From Sva-07 sp963752815 (GTDB taxonomy: Bacteria; Actinomycetota; Acidimicrobiia; Acidimicrobiales; Ilumatobacteraceae), in contig CAVVZI010000021.1 in the NCBI GenBank assembly GCA_963752815.1, positions 543,779 to 607,778 of the forward strand: a stretch of 64,000 bases of DNA. Direction: 5' to 3'. The first letter of the stretch is position 1. The number at the start of each line of letters is the position of its first letter. Under the pieces are notes generated by a model. That model did not search any database, was not told where the DNA came from, and saw only the letters and a list, made by a program, of their open reading frames with translations. Positions 27,748-38,250 of this stretch are shown here, piece by piece. The position numbers and the translations under genes are program-made.

Positions 27748-28587
27748 ATGCGACTGGAGGCTGTCGAGTCGGCGGAGGTGATGTCGGCGATCGGGGTCGA
27801 GCGCGACGTCAAAGTCCGTCGGCGTTGGCGTTCGGTTGCGATCCCGAGCGAGCACGGTGGCTGGGGGCTGACGCTCGAACCGGTGGTCCTGGGTCTGCTC
27901 GTCGCCCCGTCGCTCGCCGGACTGGCCCTGGGCGTCGCTGCCTTCACGGCGTTCCTGCTGCGCACGCCCGCCAAGCTGATCGCGGTCGACGTCCGGCGCG
28001 GCCGCTGGCTCGATCGAACGCGCCTCGCGGTGCGCGTCGTGATCGCCGAGACGGTCCTCCTGGCGTGCGCTGTCGCGGTGGCGGTCGCGCTCGCCGGGTC
28101 GACGTGGCTGGTTCCCATGGTCATTGCGGCTCCGCTGATCGCCGTCGAGTTCTCCTTCGACATCCGAAGTCGCGGTCGGCGGCTGATTCCCGAGCTGTGC
28201 GGAGCGGTCGGGATCTCCGCAGTCGCCGCATCGATCGTGATCGTCGCGGGACAGAACGGCGCGCTCGCAGCCGGCCTGTGGCTCGTGCTCGCCGCCAGAG
28301 CGGTTGGCGCGATCCCGTTCGTGCGGGTGCAGATCGTGCGCCTCCGCCGCGGTCGTGGCCCGGTCTGGCAGAGCGATCTCGCCCAGGCCGCCAGCGTCTT
28401 CGTTGCAACGGGAGCGGTCGTCGCCGACCGGCGGATGGTCCTCGGAGCGCTCGGTGTGGCGGTACTCGCCGCCGCACAGTGCGTCTGGGTGCGTCGTCCG
28501 CCGATGCCGGCCAAGCAGATCGGTCTGCGGCAGATGGGCATGGGGCTGGCGCTCGTCGCCGTGACCGCGGTGGGGGTGTTGTGGTGA
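27748..28587 (+). CDS. YwiC-like integral membrane protein
   Basis: A 279-aa protein with about eight hydrophobic helices. The N-terminal PSEHGGWGLTLEP motif is the mark of the YwiC-like family, named from a Bacillus subtilis gene near nitrate respiration genes. No catalytic function is established. The next gene, 34 bp downstream, is a Ric-type iron-sulfur repair gene, so the pair may serve in the response to nitric oxide or low oxygen. ATG 27748 is used. ATG 27781 (codon 12) is an alternative that has GGAGG just upstream. Confidence 0.8.
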   Translation: MRLEAVESAEVMSAIGVERDVKVRRRWRSVAIPSEHGGWGLTLEPVVLGLLVAPSLAGLALGVAAFTAFLLRTPAKLIAVDVRRGRWLDRTRLAVRVVIAETVLLACAVAVAVALAGSTWLVPMVIAAPLIAVEFSFDIRSRGRRLIPELCGAVGISAVAASIVIVAGQNGALAAGLWLVLAARAVGAIPFVRVQIVRLRRGRGPVWQSDLAQAASVFVATGAVVADRRMVLGALGVAVLAAAQCVWVRRPPMPAKQIGLRQMGMGLALVAVTAVGVLW

Positions 28588-28621
28588 ACCGATGTGAACT
28601 GCTGAACGGAAAGAGAAGCGA

Positions 28622-29346
28622 ATGGTGACGATCGATGTGTCGACGACCTTGGCCGAAGCGGTGGAGGCGTTCCCGCAACTGGCCCGTGAATTCGAGCGGC
28701 GCGGCTTGGACTACTGCTGCGGGGGCCAGCGCACGCTCGGCGACGCGTGTGCGCTGATCGGGCTGGATCCGGCAGCGACGATTGCCGAGCTGTCGCAGCT
28801 CGCTACGGCGCCCGTTGCCACGGAGTGGTCGACGATGAGCGCCGACGTGCTCGTCGATCACATCGAGGAGACGCATCATCGCTACCTCTGGAAGGAGCTG
28901 CCCGAGGGTGTCTTCGCTCCTCGACAAGATCGTGTCGGTGCACGGTGTGCGACATCCGGAATTGGCGGAGATCTCGTCGTGCTTCATGGAGGTGCGCGCC
29001 GATCTGGAACCGCACCTGGTGAAGGAGGAGCGCGTCCTGTTCCCGATGATCCGTGATCTCGCGACGTCGGGCGGCGTCCCGACGCTCCCGTCCGGGTCGC
29101 TGCGCAACCCGATCTCGGTGATGCTGAGTGAACACGACACCGTCGGCGACCTGCTCGCCCGCCTGCGCCGTCTGACCGACGGCTACACGCCCACCGGCGG
29201 ACGGTTGCGCGTCGTATGTCGCTTGCTTCGCGGCGATGGCCGAACTGGAGGAGGACACGCACCTGCACATCCACAAGGAGAACAACGTGCTGTTTCCCTT
29301 GGTCTTCCGGCTGGAAGCCGAGCGCGCCGCGACGCTGACACGATGA
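28622..29346 (+). CDS. ric: Iron-sulfur cluster repair di-iron protein Ric/ScdA/YtfE (two frameshifts as sequenced)
   Basis: Hemerythrin-fold di-iron protein that repairs Fe-S clusters after nitrosative or oxidative damage. Frame 1 (28622 to about 28908) holds the DUF542 domain with the GLDYCCGG cysteines and the first ligand helix (HIEETHHRYLWKELP). An extra G near 28908 shifts to LLDKIVSVHG, HPELAEI, HLVKEERVLFP and MLSEHDTVGDLL. An extra base near 29175 shifts again to CASYVACFAAMAELEEDTH and HIHKENNVLFP, ending at TGA 29344-29346. Removing two bases gives one 240-aa protein with all expected His and Glu ligands, so it is probably intact in the organism. Confidence 0.85.
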
Positions 29347-29367
29347 TCGGGACCGCGAACCGTGGCA

Positions 29368-30672
29368 TCACGGCCGGTCCAGCTCGCCCACCCTTCGCGG
29401 TCGCCGACCGCCATCGGCAGACGCCAGTTCCTCGAGTGCCGCGATCGCCTTCGGCGCTCCGACGTCGGGAGCCAACCTGTCGGCCATCGCGTGGGCTTTC
29501 GCGCGGATCGCGTCGTCGGCGAGGACGCGTCGCACCGCGGTGGCGAACTTCTCCGGCGACGACCGCTTCGAGACGTTGATCCCGACCCCGTGGTGCACGA
29601 CGCGGGCAGCATTGTCGGGCTGGTCGCGGCTGATCGGCACGACCATCACGGGCACGCCGGCGGCCAGCGAGCGGGTGACCGTCCCGTGGCCGCCGTGGGT
29701 GATCACCAGGTCGACGTGGGGGAGCACCGCGCCGTGCGGTGCGGACTCCACCAGGTGGACGTTGCCCGGCACCCGAGCGACTGGTCGCGCCCGCATGCCC
29801 GGCCCGGTGGTGACCAGCGCGTGGCAATCGACACGGCCGAGCGCGTCGACGAGCCGCTGCAGCAGATCCTCCTGCTGCATGTAGGTGGTGCTCAGCGACA
29901 GAAGCACCGCCGGGCGACCGTCGTCGGGCCAGGGCGGCGTCCACGGCGTGGCTACTCGTTCGTTCGGGGGGATCGGGAGGCCGCCGTACACGATGGCCGG
30001 GTCCGGCGTCGTCGGCGCGAAATCGAACGCCTCGCTGGTGAGGAGGATGATCCGATCTGCCCGACGGACGCTCTGCTCGAGTGAACCGACCGGGACGAGG
30101 CCCAGCTCGCGACGCGTGTCGTTGAGCGTGCCGGTCCCCATCAGCACGTCGTTGACCCGATGCAGAGCGGCGTCGCGTATCCGACCGACGCGGTTGTCCA
30201 GCGGTCGCAGACCGGAGCCCATCGGTGGCACCCCCGGGGTTCGGAGCATGTTCACATTCGGTGCGACCGCGGCGGTCGGAAGGCCGGAGTGTTCGGCACC
30301 GGCGGAGGCTCCCGTCAGGAGGGCATCGACGATCAGCACGTCGGGTGAGCACGCGTCGATGGCATCGGCCAGGTCGGCGGCGTGGAGCGACGCGGGCCCG
30401 AAGAAGAGCAGCTGACCGACCTGGCGCACCTGCGCCAGCGGGTTGCGCACCTCCCAGTCACGGATCAACGCCCGCTCGGTGTCGCGCGCTCTCGCCTGCG
30501 GTGCTCGTTGCCACGGGATGAAGGTCGCACCGGCATCGACCGCCTCCCGTTCGACCGTGTCGTCGCTCAGCACGACGACTTGGTGACCACGGCCGATGAG
30601 CTCCGCGGCGAGGCCGAGTTCGGGCGGGATCGTCCCGCCTCCATCCCAGGTCGCGAGGAGGAACCGACTCAT
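29368..30672 (-). CDS. UGT/MGT family glycosyltransferase
   Basis: GT1-fold glycosyltransferase of 434 aa, probably adding a sugar to a small lipophilic acceptor such as a drug, polyketide or flavonoid. The N-terminal domain begins SRFLLATWDGGG with ELGLAAELIGRGH. The C-terminal donor domain holds VDLVITHGGHGTVTRSLAAG and PISRDQPDNAARV, the GT1 nucleotide-sugar signature. The ATG at 30672 overlaps the TGA of the TetR gene by four bases, so both are translated together and the glycosyltransferase should be induced when that repressor is released. A macrolide-inactivating role is possible but unproven. Confidence 0.88.
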   Translation of the reverse strand: MSRFLLATWDGGGTIPPELGLAAELIGRGHQVVVLSDDTVEREAVDAGATFIPWQRAPQARARDTERALIRDWEVRNPLAQVRQVGQLLFFGPASLHAADLADAIDACSPDVLIVDALLTGASAGAEHSGLPTAAVAPNVNMLRTPGVPPMGSGLRPLDNRVGRIRDAALHRVNDVLMGTGTLNDTRRELGLVPVGSLEQSVRRADRIILLTSEAFDFAPTTPDPAIVYGGLPIPPNERVATPWTPPWPDDGRPAVLLSLSTTYMQQEDLLQRLVDALGRVDCHALVTTGPGMRARPVARVPGNVHLVESAPHGAVLPHVDLVITHGGHGTVTRSLAAGVPVMVVPISRDQPDNAARVVHHGVGINVSKRSSPEKFATAVRRVLADDAIRAKAHAMADRLAPDVGAPKAIAALEELASADGGRRPRRVGELDRP

Positions 30673-31226
30673 CGAGACACCACCGCCGTGCAGAGTTCGG
30701 TCATGGCGGCGTCGGTGGCTCGGGCGCTGAGGCCGCGGTCGATACGCAGGAGCTTCCACGTGTACACGTCGGTCGTGACCACGAGCAGGTCCTCGAGCTG
30801 GGCCTTCCCGGCTCGGCTGCGACCGGCGAGCTGCGGGGCGAACGCCCAGCGCACCCACCGCCGGTGACCGCGCCGCCCGATGTCGAGCAGTTCCGACAGG
30901 GCAGGAAACCGGTGCTCCTGGCTGAGCATGTTCATGAGCTGGTGGCCGGCCTGTTCATAGTCGCTGACCACGACGTGCACCGCCGCGGCGACGTCGCCCT
31001 GCTCCATCTTCTTGCGGAGTTGATCGCGTTCGTCGTCCTCGTCGCCCCGGGCGACCAGCGCCGCCAAGAGCGCGTCCTTGGTTCCGAAGTGGCGGACGAC
31101 CGTCGACAACGACACGTTGGCCTTCGCGGCGACGCGGCGCATGGACAACGAGTCGAAGTCTTCGGTGGCGATGATCTCGCCCGCCGCCTCGAGGATTTCT
31201 TGTTCGGTGTCGTCCGACGTCGTCAT
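30669..31226 (-). CDS. TetR/AcrR family repressor
   Basis: A 185-aa repressor. The helix-turn-helix reads SMRRVAAKANVSLSTVVRHFG, followed by a ligand-binding helical domain. The ATG at 31226 is chosen because it lies next to an operator-like palindrome (31228-31242) and upstream codons are non-coding in character. It is cotranscribed with the glycosyltransferase (ATGA overlap) and divergent from a membrane protein gene. Three copies of GGATACNNNGTATCC in the gap indicate that it controls both directions. Confidence 0.9.
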   Translation of the reverse strand: MTTSDDTEQEILEAAGEIIATEDFDSLSMRRVAAKANVSLSTVVRHFGTKDALLAALVARGDEDDERDQLRKKMEQGDVAAAVHVVVSDYEQAGHQLMNMLSQEHRFPALSELLDIGRRGHRRWVRWAFAPQLAGRSRAGKAQLEDLLVVTTDVYTWKLLRIDRGLSARATDAAMTELCTAVVSR

Positions 31227-31227
31227 G

Positions 31228-31319
31228 GGATACACCGTATCCGCTCTCGGTGCGATCCTCAAGATCTTTCGGCTTGACATGGATACGGTGTATCCGTATT
31301 GTCTGGATACACCGTATCC
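31228..31319. promoter_or_regulatory. Three TetR operators GGATACNNNGTATCC with embedded promoter
   Basis: Exact 15-bp palindromes lie at 31228-31242, 31281-31295 and 31305-31319. The middle one sits in the 17-bp spacer of a near-consensus sigma-70 promoter (TTGACA at 31274-31279, TATTGT at 31297-31302). The third covers the probable transcription start. The first is two bases from the tetR ATG. This is a clear repression layout. Confidence 0.85.
31274..31302 (+). promoter_or_regulatory. Sigma-70 promoter of the membrane protein gene
   Basis: TTGACA and TATTGT are separated by exactly 17 bp and point toward the gene at 31351. Two operators overlap it. Confidence 0.75.
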
Positions 31320-31350
31320 ACGGAGTTGGAAAACACAGAAGGAGAGCGTC

Positions 31351-32022
31351 ATGACAAACCTGCAGACCGACCTGACTGCAACCACCGCCGCGAGCAGGTC
31401 CGGGGAGACCGCCCCGGCATCCGGCCGTCGAGATTGGCAGCGCGTTTCGTTGTTCCTCGGCGGGATCATGTTCGCCGTCGGCAACATGCTGCACCCGCTG
31501 GAGCACAAAGACGCTGCCTACGAGACCGCCACATGGGAAGCGGCCCATTTGACGATCTTCTTCTCGTTGCCGCTTCTGGTACTCGGACTGCCGTACCTCC
31601 AACGACGCCTGGCCGCCCACACCGATTCGCGGCTCGCCGGCTTCGCCGTGGCGGCGTCGATGGCCGGCCTCATCGGCATCGGCCCCGGCACCATCATCGA
31701 AACGTTCGTGGCGCCGATGATCGGGCACCATGCGATGACCGAACTCGAATCGGGCGGCATGGGGCTGGTCAACGCAATCCTGGGGGTGGCGTACCTCGGC
31801 GGCACGATCGCGCTCGGGTGGGTAGTCAGGCGGTGCAAGCTGCGTCCGCGAGGGGCCGGCACGTCCCTGATCGTCAGCGCGGTCGTGTTGCTCGGAATGA
31901 TGACCGCGACGGGCCCGGCCGCAGGCGTGGTCGTCATCGTGTCGACGATGATCTACGGCATCGCCCTGTCGGCGCTCGCCGTCCCGAGACTCGCCGACCC
32001 GAAACTCGCCGATGAGGCGTGA
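31351..32022 (+). CDS. Hypothetical multi-pass membrane protein under TetR control
   Basis: A 223-aa protein of unknown family. After a Thr/Ala-rich cytoplasmic tail (residues 1-27), about six hydrophobic segments are visible (for example FLGGIMFAVGNML and LVNAILGVAYLGG). The ATG at 31351 is preceded by AAGGAGAGC. Its promoter is the most strongly operator-covered one in the window, so it should be expressed only when the divergent TetR repressor binds its ligand. It may help export or tolerate the compound that the glycosyltransferase modifies. That link is inference from the shared operators. Confidence 0.75.
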   Translation: MTNLQTDLTATTAASRSGETAPASGRRDWQRVSLFLGGIMFAVGNMLHPLEHKDAAYETATWEAAHLTIFFSLPLLVLGLPYLQRRLAAHTDSRLAGFAVAASMAGLIGIGPGTIIETFVAPMIGHHAMTELESGGMGLVNAILGVAYLGGTIALGWVVRRCKLRPRGAGTSLIVSAVVLLGMMTATGPAAGVVVIVSTMIYGIALSALAVPRLADPKLADEA

Positions 32023-32043
32023 TCCGCCGTTCGGGTCGTCGAC

Positions 32044-34431
<2,388 letters not shown>

Positions 34432-34549
34432 CGTGTCCCCATCTCGGCCGCGCATCCCGCTTGTCGCGCCATCAATCGGTGTGCCCGGGACGGGTTCGGC
34501 CGCAGCCTGTCGGTCCCATGCACGTCCTGGACCAGTCCTGTTTTCTGAG

Positions 34550-34621
<72 letters not shown>

Positions 34622-34661
34622 AAAGGCGGGGACACGTTACCGGTCGACATCGCCAACGATG

Positions 34662-35303
34662 TCACCCGTCGGACGTCGATGGATCGAGGAGCGCGGTGAC
34701 CGAGACGATCGTCGACCGGCGGATCCGGTCCACGTCGTGGGCGTACAGCCGTCGGTGGACGTCGTAGGCATCCCAACTCAGGAGCACCTGCGCCCCGTCG
34801 GCAATCCCGGGACGGTCTGCCTCGGGGAAGCGTGCCAGCTCGAGAGCGAAATGCTGTTCCATCACCTTCCGGAACCCTGCCGTGATTTCCGCGAACGCAA
34901 CGGTGAGTGACGGCATCGCGACGGCGCGGAGCCTGGTGACCGTGGCGATGCCGTGCAGCTGCTCGAACATTGCCAGCTTCGCGTCGACCATCCGCTGGAG
35001 TCGCTCCTCGAACGGACCCTCACCGACCCGGTCGAGGGTCCCGAGAGGCAGGCCTCGCTGCAGTTCGCGGGCGATCGCGGTGATCATCAGGTCGGCGAGG
35101 TCGTCGAAATACCGGAAGACCGAACGGTGTGACACACCGGCGCGCTCGGCGATCTCGGCGCCGCCCGGATCGAAGTTTCCCTCGCGGACGAGTGTGAGGA
35201 ATGCCTCGATGACGGCCTCACGATTGCGCTCCCGGCGGAGTGATCGACCGTCGACATGCGTGTCGATCTCGTGGATATCGCTGGAGTCGTCCACGGCGTG
35301 CAT
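34662..35303 (-). CDS. TetR/AcrR family transcriptional regulator
   Basis: A 213-aa regulator with an N-terminal helix-turn-helix (GGAEIAERAGVSHRSVFRYFDD) and a helical ligand domain. Function unknown. It is divergent from the DUF2786 gene with 54 bp between the starts. The heptamer GTGAACA occurs next to both starts (35304 and 35360) and may be part of an operator. Monocistronic toward tRNA-Gly. Confidence 0.87.
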   Translation of the reverse strand: MHAVDDSSDIHEIDTHVDGRSLRRERNREAVIEAFLTLVREGNFDPGGAEIAERAGVSHRSVFRYFDDLADLMITAIARELQRGLPLGTLDRVGEGPFEERLQRMVDAKLAMFEQLHGIATVTRLRAVAMPSLTVAFAEITAGFRKVMEQHFALELARFPEADRPGIADGAQVLLSWDAYDVHRRLYAHDVDRIRRSTIVSVTALLDPSTSDG

Positions 35304-35357
35304 GTGAACAAACTATCTCGTGTCCGACTTGCCTCTATCGTCACCCACCTTGTCCGT

Positions 35358-36101
35358 ATGGTGAACAATCCGACAACCGACACGTCCCCTGCCGAACACG
35401 ACCGAGCGATCCTCGAGCGGGTTCGCAAGCTTTTCGACAAAGCCGCGGGGACGACGAATCCGCACGAGGCCGACGCGTTCGCCCGCAAGGCCGCCGAGCT
35501 GGTCGCCCGGCACCGGATCGATCCCGAGCGTCTCGTATCCGGTCGGTCCGACGACGAGATCGTCATCCGAGAACTTCCGCTGGGGCGGGGAGCGTACGTG
35601 CGGGCCCGGCTCGCGTTGTTGACCATCGTCGGTGATCATCACGATGTCCGCGTCGTGTTCAAGACGCTCCCGACGGGGATGATGGCGTACCTCGCCGGGT
35701 TCCGTTCCGATGTCGAAGTCGTGGAGTTGCTGTATCACTCGCTCCACCAGCAGGCGGCGGCTCAGATGGCCGGTATCTCACGCGGGACCGGCGCCGCCAC
35801 CCAACGGTTCCGGCGCTCCTTCCTGATGGGTTTCGCCGACCGGATCGGTGTGGTGCTCGACGAGAGTGCCCGCGAGGCGGCGGCCGGACGATCCGCCGCT
35901 GTGGCGAATTCGACTGCGCTCGCGCTGCGTGAACGGTCGCAGCAGGTGGACGACCATCTGCAGCAATCCTTCGGGCGGATCCGGTCCGCCCGACGGGCGA
36001 GCGCCGCGCAGGCCTCGGGTTGGCAGGCCGGTGTGGCTGCGGCAGAACGTGCGGACGTCGGGCGTGATCGCCTACCGGAACGGCGGGCGCTCGGACGATG
36101 A
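35358..36101 (+). CDS. DUF2786 domain protein
   Basis: A 247-aa protein. The N-terminal 45 residues fit DUF2786 (ILERVRKLFDKAAGTTNPHE, then EADAFARKAAELVARHRI). The rest is helical with Arg/Ala-rich segments and no catalytic motif that I can name. Its TGA overlaps the ATG of a predicted metallopeptidase by ATGA, a pairing also known in other actinobacteria, so the two products probably act together. Role unknown. Confidence 0.78.
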   Translation: MVNNPTTDTSPAEHDRAILERVRKLFDKAAGTTNPHEADAFARKAAELVARHRIDPERLVSGRSDDEIVIRELPLGRGAYVRARLALLTIVGDHHDVRVVFKTLPTGMMAYLAGFRSDVEVVELLYHSLHQQAAAQMAGISRGTGAATQRFRRSFLMGFADRIGVVLDESAREAAAGRSAAVANSTALALRERSQQVDDHLQQSFGRIRSARRASAAQASGWQAGVAAAERADVGRDRLPERRALGR

Positions 36102-36631
36102 CGGGGCATCGGCGATCGGCCCGATCCTGCGACGTGAGCGGTGACGTCGGCCGTGCGGCGGTGTACGCCTGCGAACTCGCGGCGTTCGACGGCACCGACC
36201 TCGAAGACCAGCGATCGTTCGTCGAGGTCGAACGGATCATCCGATCGATTGCCGAGAGTCCCTGGTGGAGTGGGCCGGTGGTGGCGGTGCGCCGGGCCCG
36301 TGCCGGCACGATGTCGTCCGTCGCGGCCGGTTCGGTCGGGCGGCACGACGCACCGATCGAGATCCGCCTCGCCGACGGCCAGTGCACCATCGCAACAGCG
36401 GCTCACGAACTCGCCCATGCGCTCGCCGGCGTGGAGCATGGCCACGACGACGTGTTCCGGCAGGCCTACCTCGACGTGGTGGAGATGGGAACGAACCTCG
36501 ATCCGCTCGATCGCCGCGGCAGCATCCACGTCGACCAGCTCGGCGAGGCCTTCGACGCCGCCGGCCTGGCGCTGGCCGAGCGCCGTTGGCCACCGCCCGA
36601 CCCCGGCACCGTGGGAGCCATCGCGCTGTAG
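36098..36631 (+). CDS. Predicted zinc metallohydrolase (HExxH)
   Basis: A 177-aa protein with AAHELAHALAG, giving H103, E104 and H107 as zinc ligands and catalytic base. A third ligand is probable in the GHDDVFRQAY segment that follows. This matches small actinobacterial putative metallohydrolases found next to DUF2786 proteins. Substrate unknown. It lacks a signal peptide. Translation is coupled to the upstream gene. tRNA-Pro follows after 56 bp. Confidence 0.78.
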   Translation: MTGHRRSARSCDVSGDVGRAAVYACELAAFDGTDLEDQRSFVEVERIIRSIAESPWWSGPVVAVRRARAGTMSSVAAGSVGRHDAPIEIRLADGQCTIATAAHELAHALAGVEHGHDDVFRQAYLDVVEMGTNLDPLDRRGSIHVDQLGEAFDAAGLALAERRWPPPDPGTVGAIAL

Positions 36632-36687
36632 CCCGTAATCGCGGGCCGGTCCGGCTCACCCCGTCAGTAGGCTCGGGGCCGGTCGTC

Positions 36688-36765
36688 CGGGATGTAGCGC
36701 AGCTTGGTTAGCGCGCCTGCTTTGGGAGCAGGAGGCCGGGAGTTCGAATCTCCCCATCCCGACCA
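36688..36765 (+). tRNA. tRNA-Pro (anticodon TGG)
   Basis: The acceptor stem pairs CGGGATG with CATCCCG, the anticodon loop TTTGGGA gives TGG, and the T arm reads CGGGAGTTCGAATCTCCCC. The CCA end is encoded (36763-36765). A TAGGCT hexamer lies 14 nt upstream. The 3' 42 bases are duplicated at 37944-37985, making this tRNA the attachment site of a small element. Confidence 0.96.
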
Positions 36766-36766
36766 C
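36725..36766 (+). repeat. Left attachment repeat (3' end of tRNA-Pro)
   Basis: This 42-bp stretch, starting in the anticodon loop region and ending just past CCA, is identical to 37944-37985. It keeps the tRNA functional. Confidence 0.85.
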
Positions 36767-37068
36767 ATCTACCAGGTGTGATACACGTGGCTGACCATCC
36801 GAAAATCGCGATGTATCAGCGATGTATCAAATCTCCGAGCACTCGCGAGGCTCGAGCAGAAAAGCATCGAGCCCTGCGCCCATCGATGCCCGAGCCGGCG
36901 AGTCGCTCACGGGCGAATGGTACGTCTGTCCGATGGGCCGCCTTCACGGACTCGATCGTGGGGCAATGATTTCGGTCGAATAGCGACCGTTGCTGAGAGG
37001 GAGCCAGAGTTCGACGGCGTCATCGAGTGGCTGCGCCTCGTCGTTGCGCACTGCTCCGGAACGGGTTA

Positions 37069-37095
37069 CCTTTACTTCGATGAGCAATGTAAAGG
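37069..37095. promoter_or_regulatory. Inverted repeat over the antitoxin start, likely autoregulatory operator
   Basis: CCTTTAC (37069-37075) and GTAAAGG (37089-37095) flank the ATG of the antitoxin gene. AbrB/MazE-like antitoxins usually bind such repeats to repress their own operon. Confidence 0.5.
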
Positions 37096-37325
37096 AACGG
37101 CGCCGAGGAGCGACGACGATCAGCTCCAAGCATCAGATCACCATCCCGGTCGCCGAACTCCGTGCCGCGGGGCTCGAACCCGGAGAGCGCCTCGTCGCAC
37201 GCGCCGACGGGCCAGGCCGGGTCGTTCTCGAGCGCGAGCATGACGTCCTCGCCGAATTCGCCGGCCAACTCACCGGTGTCTACGCCCAACACGGGGTCGA
37301 CGCCCTCCGCGACGAGTGGGACTGA
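37080..37325 (+). CDS. AbrB/MazE-like (SpoVT fold) antitoxin
   Basis: An 81-aa protein. Residues 10-50 fit the swapped-hairpin AbrB fold (TTISSKHQITIPVAELRAAG, then LEPGERLVARADG), which binds DNA. The C-terminal half should wrap and inhibit the toxin. The ATG at 37080 lies between the arms of an inverted repeat. Its last codons overlap the start of the PIN toxin gene by 10 bp, so both are translationally coupled. This is the first gene of the small tRNA-Pro element. Confidence 0.85.
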   Translation: MSNVKERRRGATTISSKHQITIPVAELRAAGLEPGERLVARADGPGRVVLEREHDVLAEFAGQLTGVYAQHGVDALRDEWD

Positions 37326-37729
37326 TCCACGTCGACGCCGGTGTCGTCATCGGGCTGCTCGACGCCGACGACGCGCACCACGAGTCAGCGAACGCGGCGC
37401 TCGCCCGTGTGCTTCGCAGCGGTGATCGACTCGCCATGGCCGCATCAGCATTCGCCGAATGTCTCGTCGGCCCGCAACGTCGAGGACCGCGGGCCGTCGC
37501 CGTGGTCGATGACCTCATCGAACGGCTGCCGATCGACATCGCCGATCTCGATCGTGGAATCGCTCGCACCGCGGCATCGCTTCGCGCGAGTCACATCCAC
37601 CTCCGGCTACCCGACACGCTGGTGATCGCGACCGCGATCGAACACTCGGCCGACGAACTCATCACCACCGACCGCAAATGGCCGACCGCACGGGCCCTCA
37701 AACTGGACATCACGATCACCCATCTCTGA
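37316..37729 (+). CDS. PIN-domain ribonuclease toxin (VapC type)
   Basis: A 137-aa PIN nuclease. The acidic residues expected to hold magnesium are D7 (IHVDAGVVIGLLD), E48 (AFAECLVG), D100 (LPDTLVIATA) and D119 (TTDRKW), so the active site is complete. VapC toxins cut tRNA or rRNA when the labile antitoxin is lost. It starts with GTG inside the antitoxin gene. As an addiction module it would stabilise the surrounding element at tRNA-Pro. Confidence 0.88.
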   Translation: MGLIHVDAGVVIGLLDADDAHHESANAALARVLRSGDRLAMAASAFAECLVGPQRRGPRAVAVVDDLIERLPIDIADLDRGIARTAASLRASHIHLRLPDTLVIATAIEHSADELITTDRKWPTARALKLDITITHL

Positions 37730-37943
37730 GCGATGCATCCCGTCATCTGCACGTCGAAGCCGCTTTCGACCAGCCGGTCAGGAGGTCCGCGATGATCAGA
37801 AATGTATCAATCCGACGTGCACCGGCCCGTTTCAGCCTGTCCGACGAGTGTCAACGAATCCGGGTATCACCCCAGCTAGATGACACAATTCTGAAAATTC
37901 CGGGACCGTCTGGAAACGGCTGATATTGCCATTTTCAGATTTC

Positions 37944-37985
37944 GGAGCAGGAGGCCGGGAGTTCGAATCTCCCCATCCCGACCAC
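37944..37985 (+). repeat. Right attachment repeat (duplicated tRNA-Pro 3' end)
   Basis: Exact copy of 36725-36766. It lacks the 5' half of the tRNA and cannot be functional. The 265 bp that follow (37986-38250) hold no recognisable gene. Confidence 0.85.
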
Positions 37986-38250
37986 GCACGCTGGTGTTAT
38001 GTCCGCTGCGAGGTCAGCCGGTGTGGTCCGGGAGGAATGGGTGAGTGAAGAGGTGAGTAGTCGAGGGCTGTCAGGCTTATGACGGAGCCGATGGCTCGTG
38101 ACGGCGCGATCCGGCCACGACGTGCGCAGCAGTGAACGCGGAGTCCGACAGCGGCCAGCGCCGATGACGCCGAACTCGAGAACCCACGGGTCGCCGTCGT
38201 CGTGACTGCACCCGTCAAAGTCGAGTCTCGGTCTGCGCGAGGCTGTCCTG

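Larger units (their letters stand above)
36725..37985 (+). mobile_element. 1.2-kb tRNA-Pro-integrated element carrying only a toxin-antitoxin pair
   Basis: Identical 42-bp copies of the tRNA-Pro 3' end flank about 1.18 kb of sequence. The only genes inside are a VapB/MazE-like antitoxin and a PIN-domain toxin. No integrase or relaxase frame is present. The stretch 36767-37079 has no gene but contains two direct GATGTATCA copies (36810-36818, 36821-36829) and an inverted GTGATACAC (36777-36785). The stretch 37730-37943 has a further ATGTATCA (37802-37809) and no gene. These repeats may be integrase arm sites. The element looks like a deletion remnant or a non-autonomous satellite. Confidence 0.75.

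Noticed and set aside
36725..36766. Duplicated tRNA-Pro end as a second tRNA gene at 37944
   Set aside because: The downstream copy lacks the acceptor 5' strand, D arm and anticodon, so it is an attachment repeat, not a tRNA.
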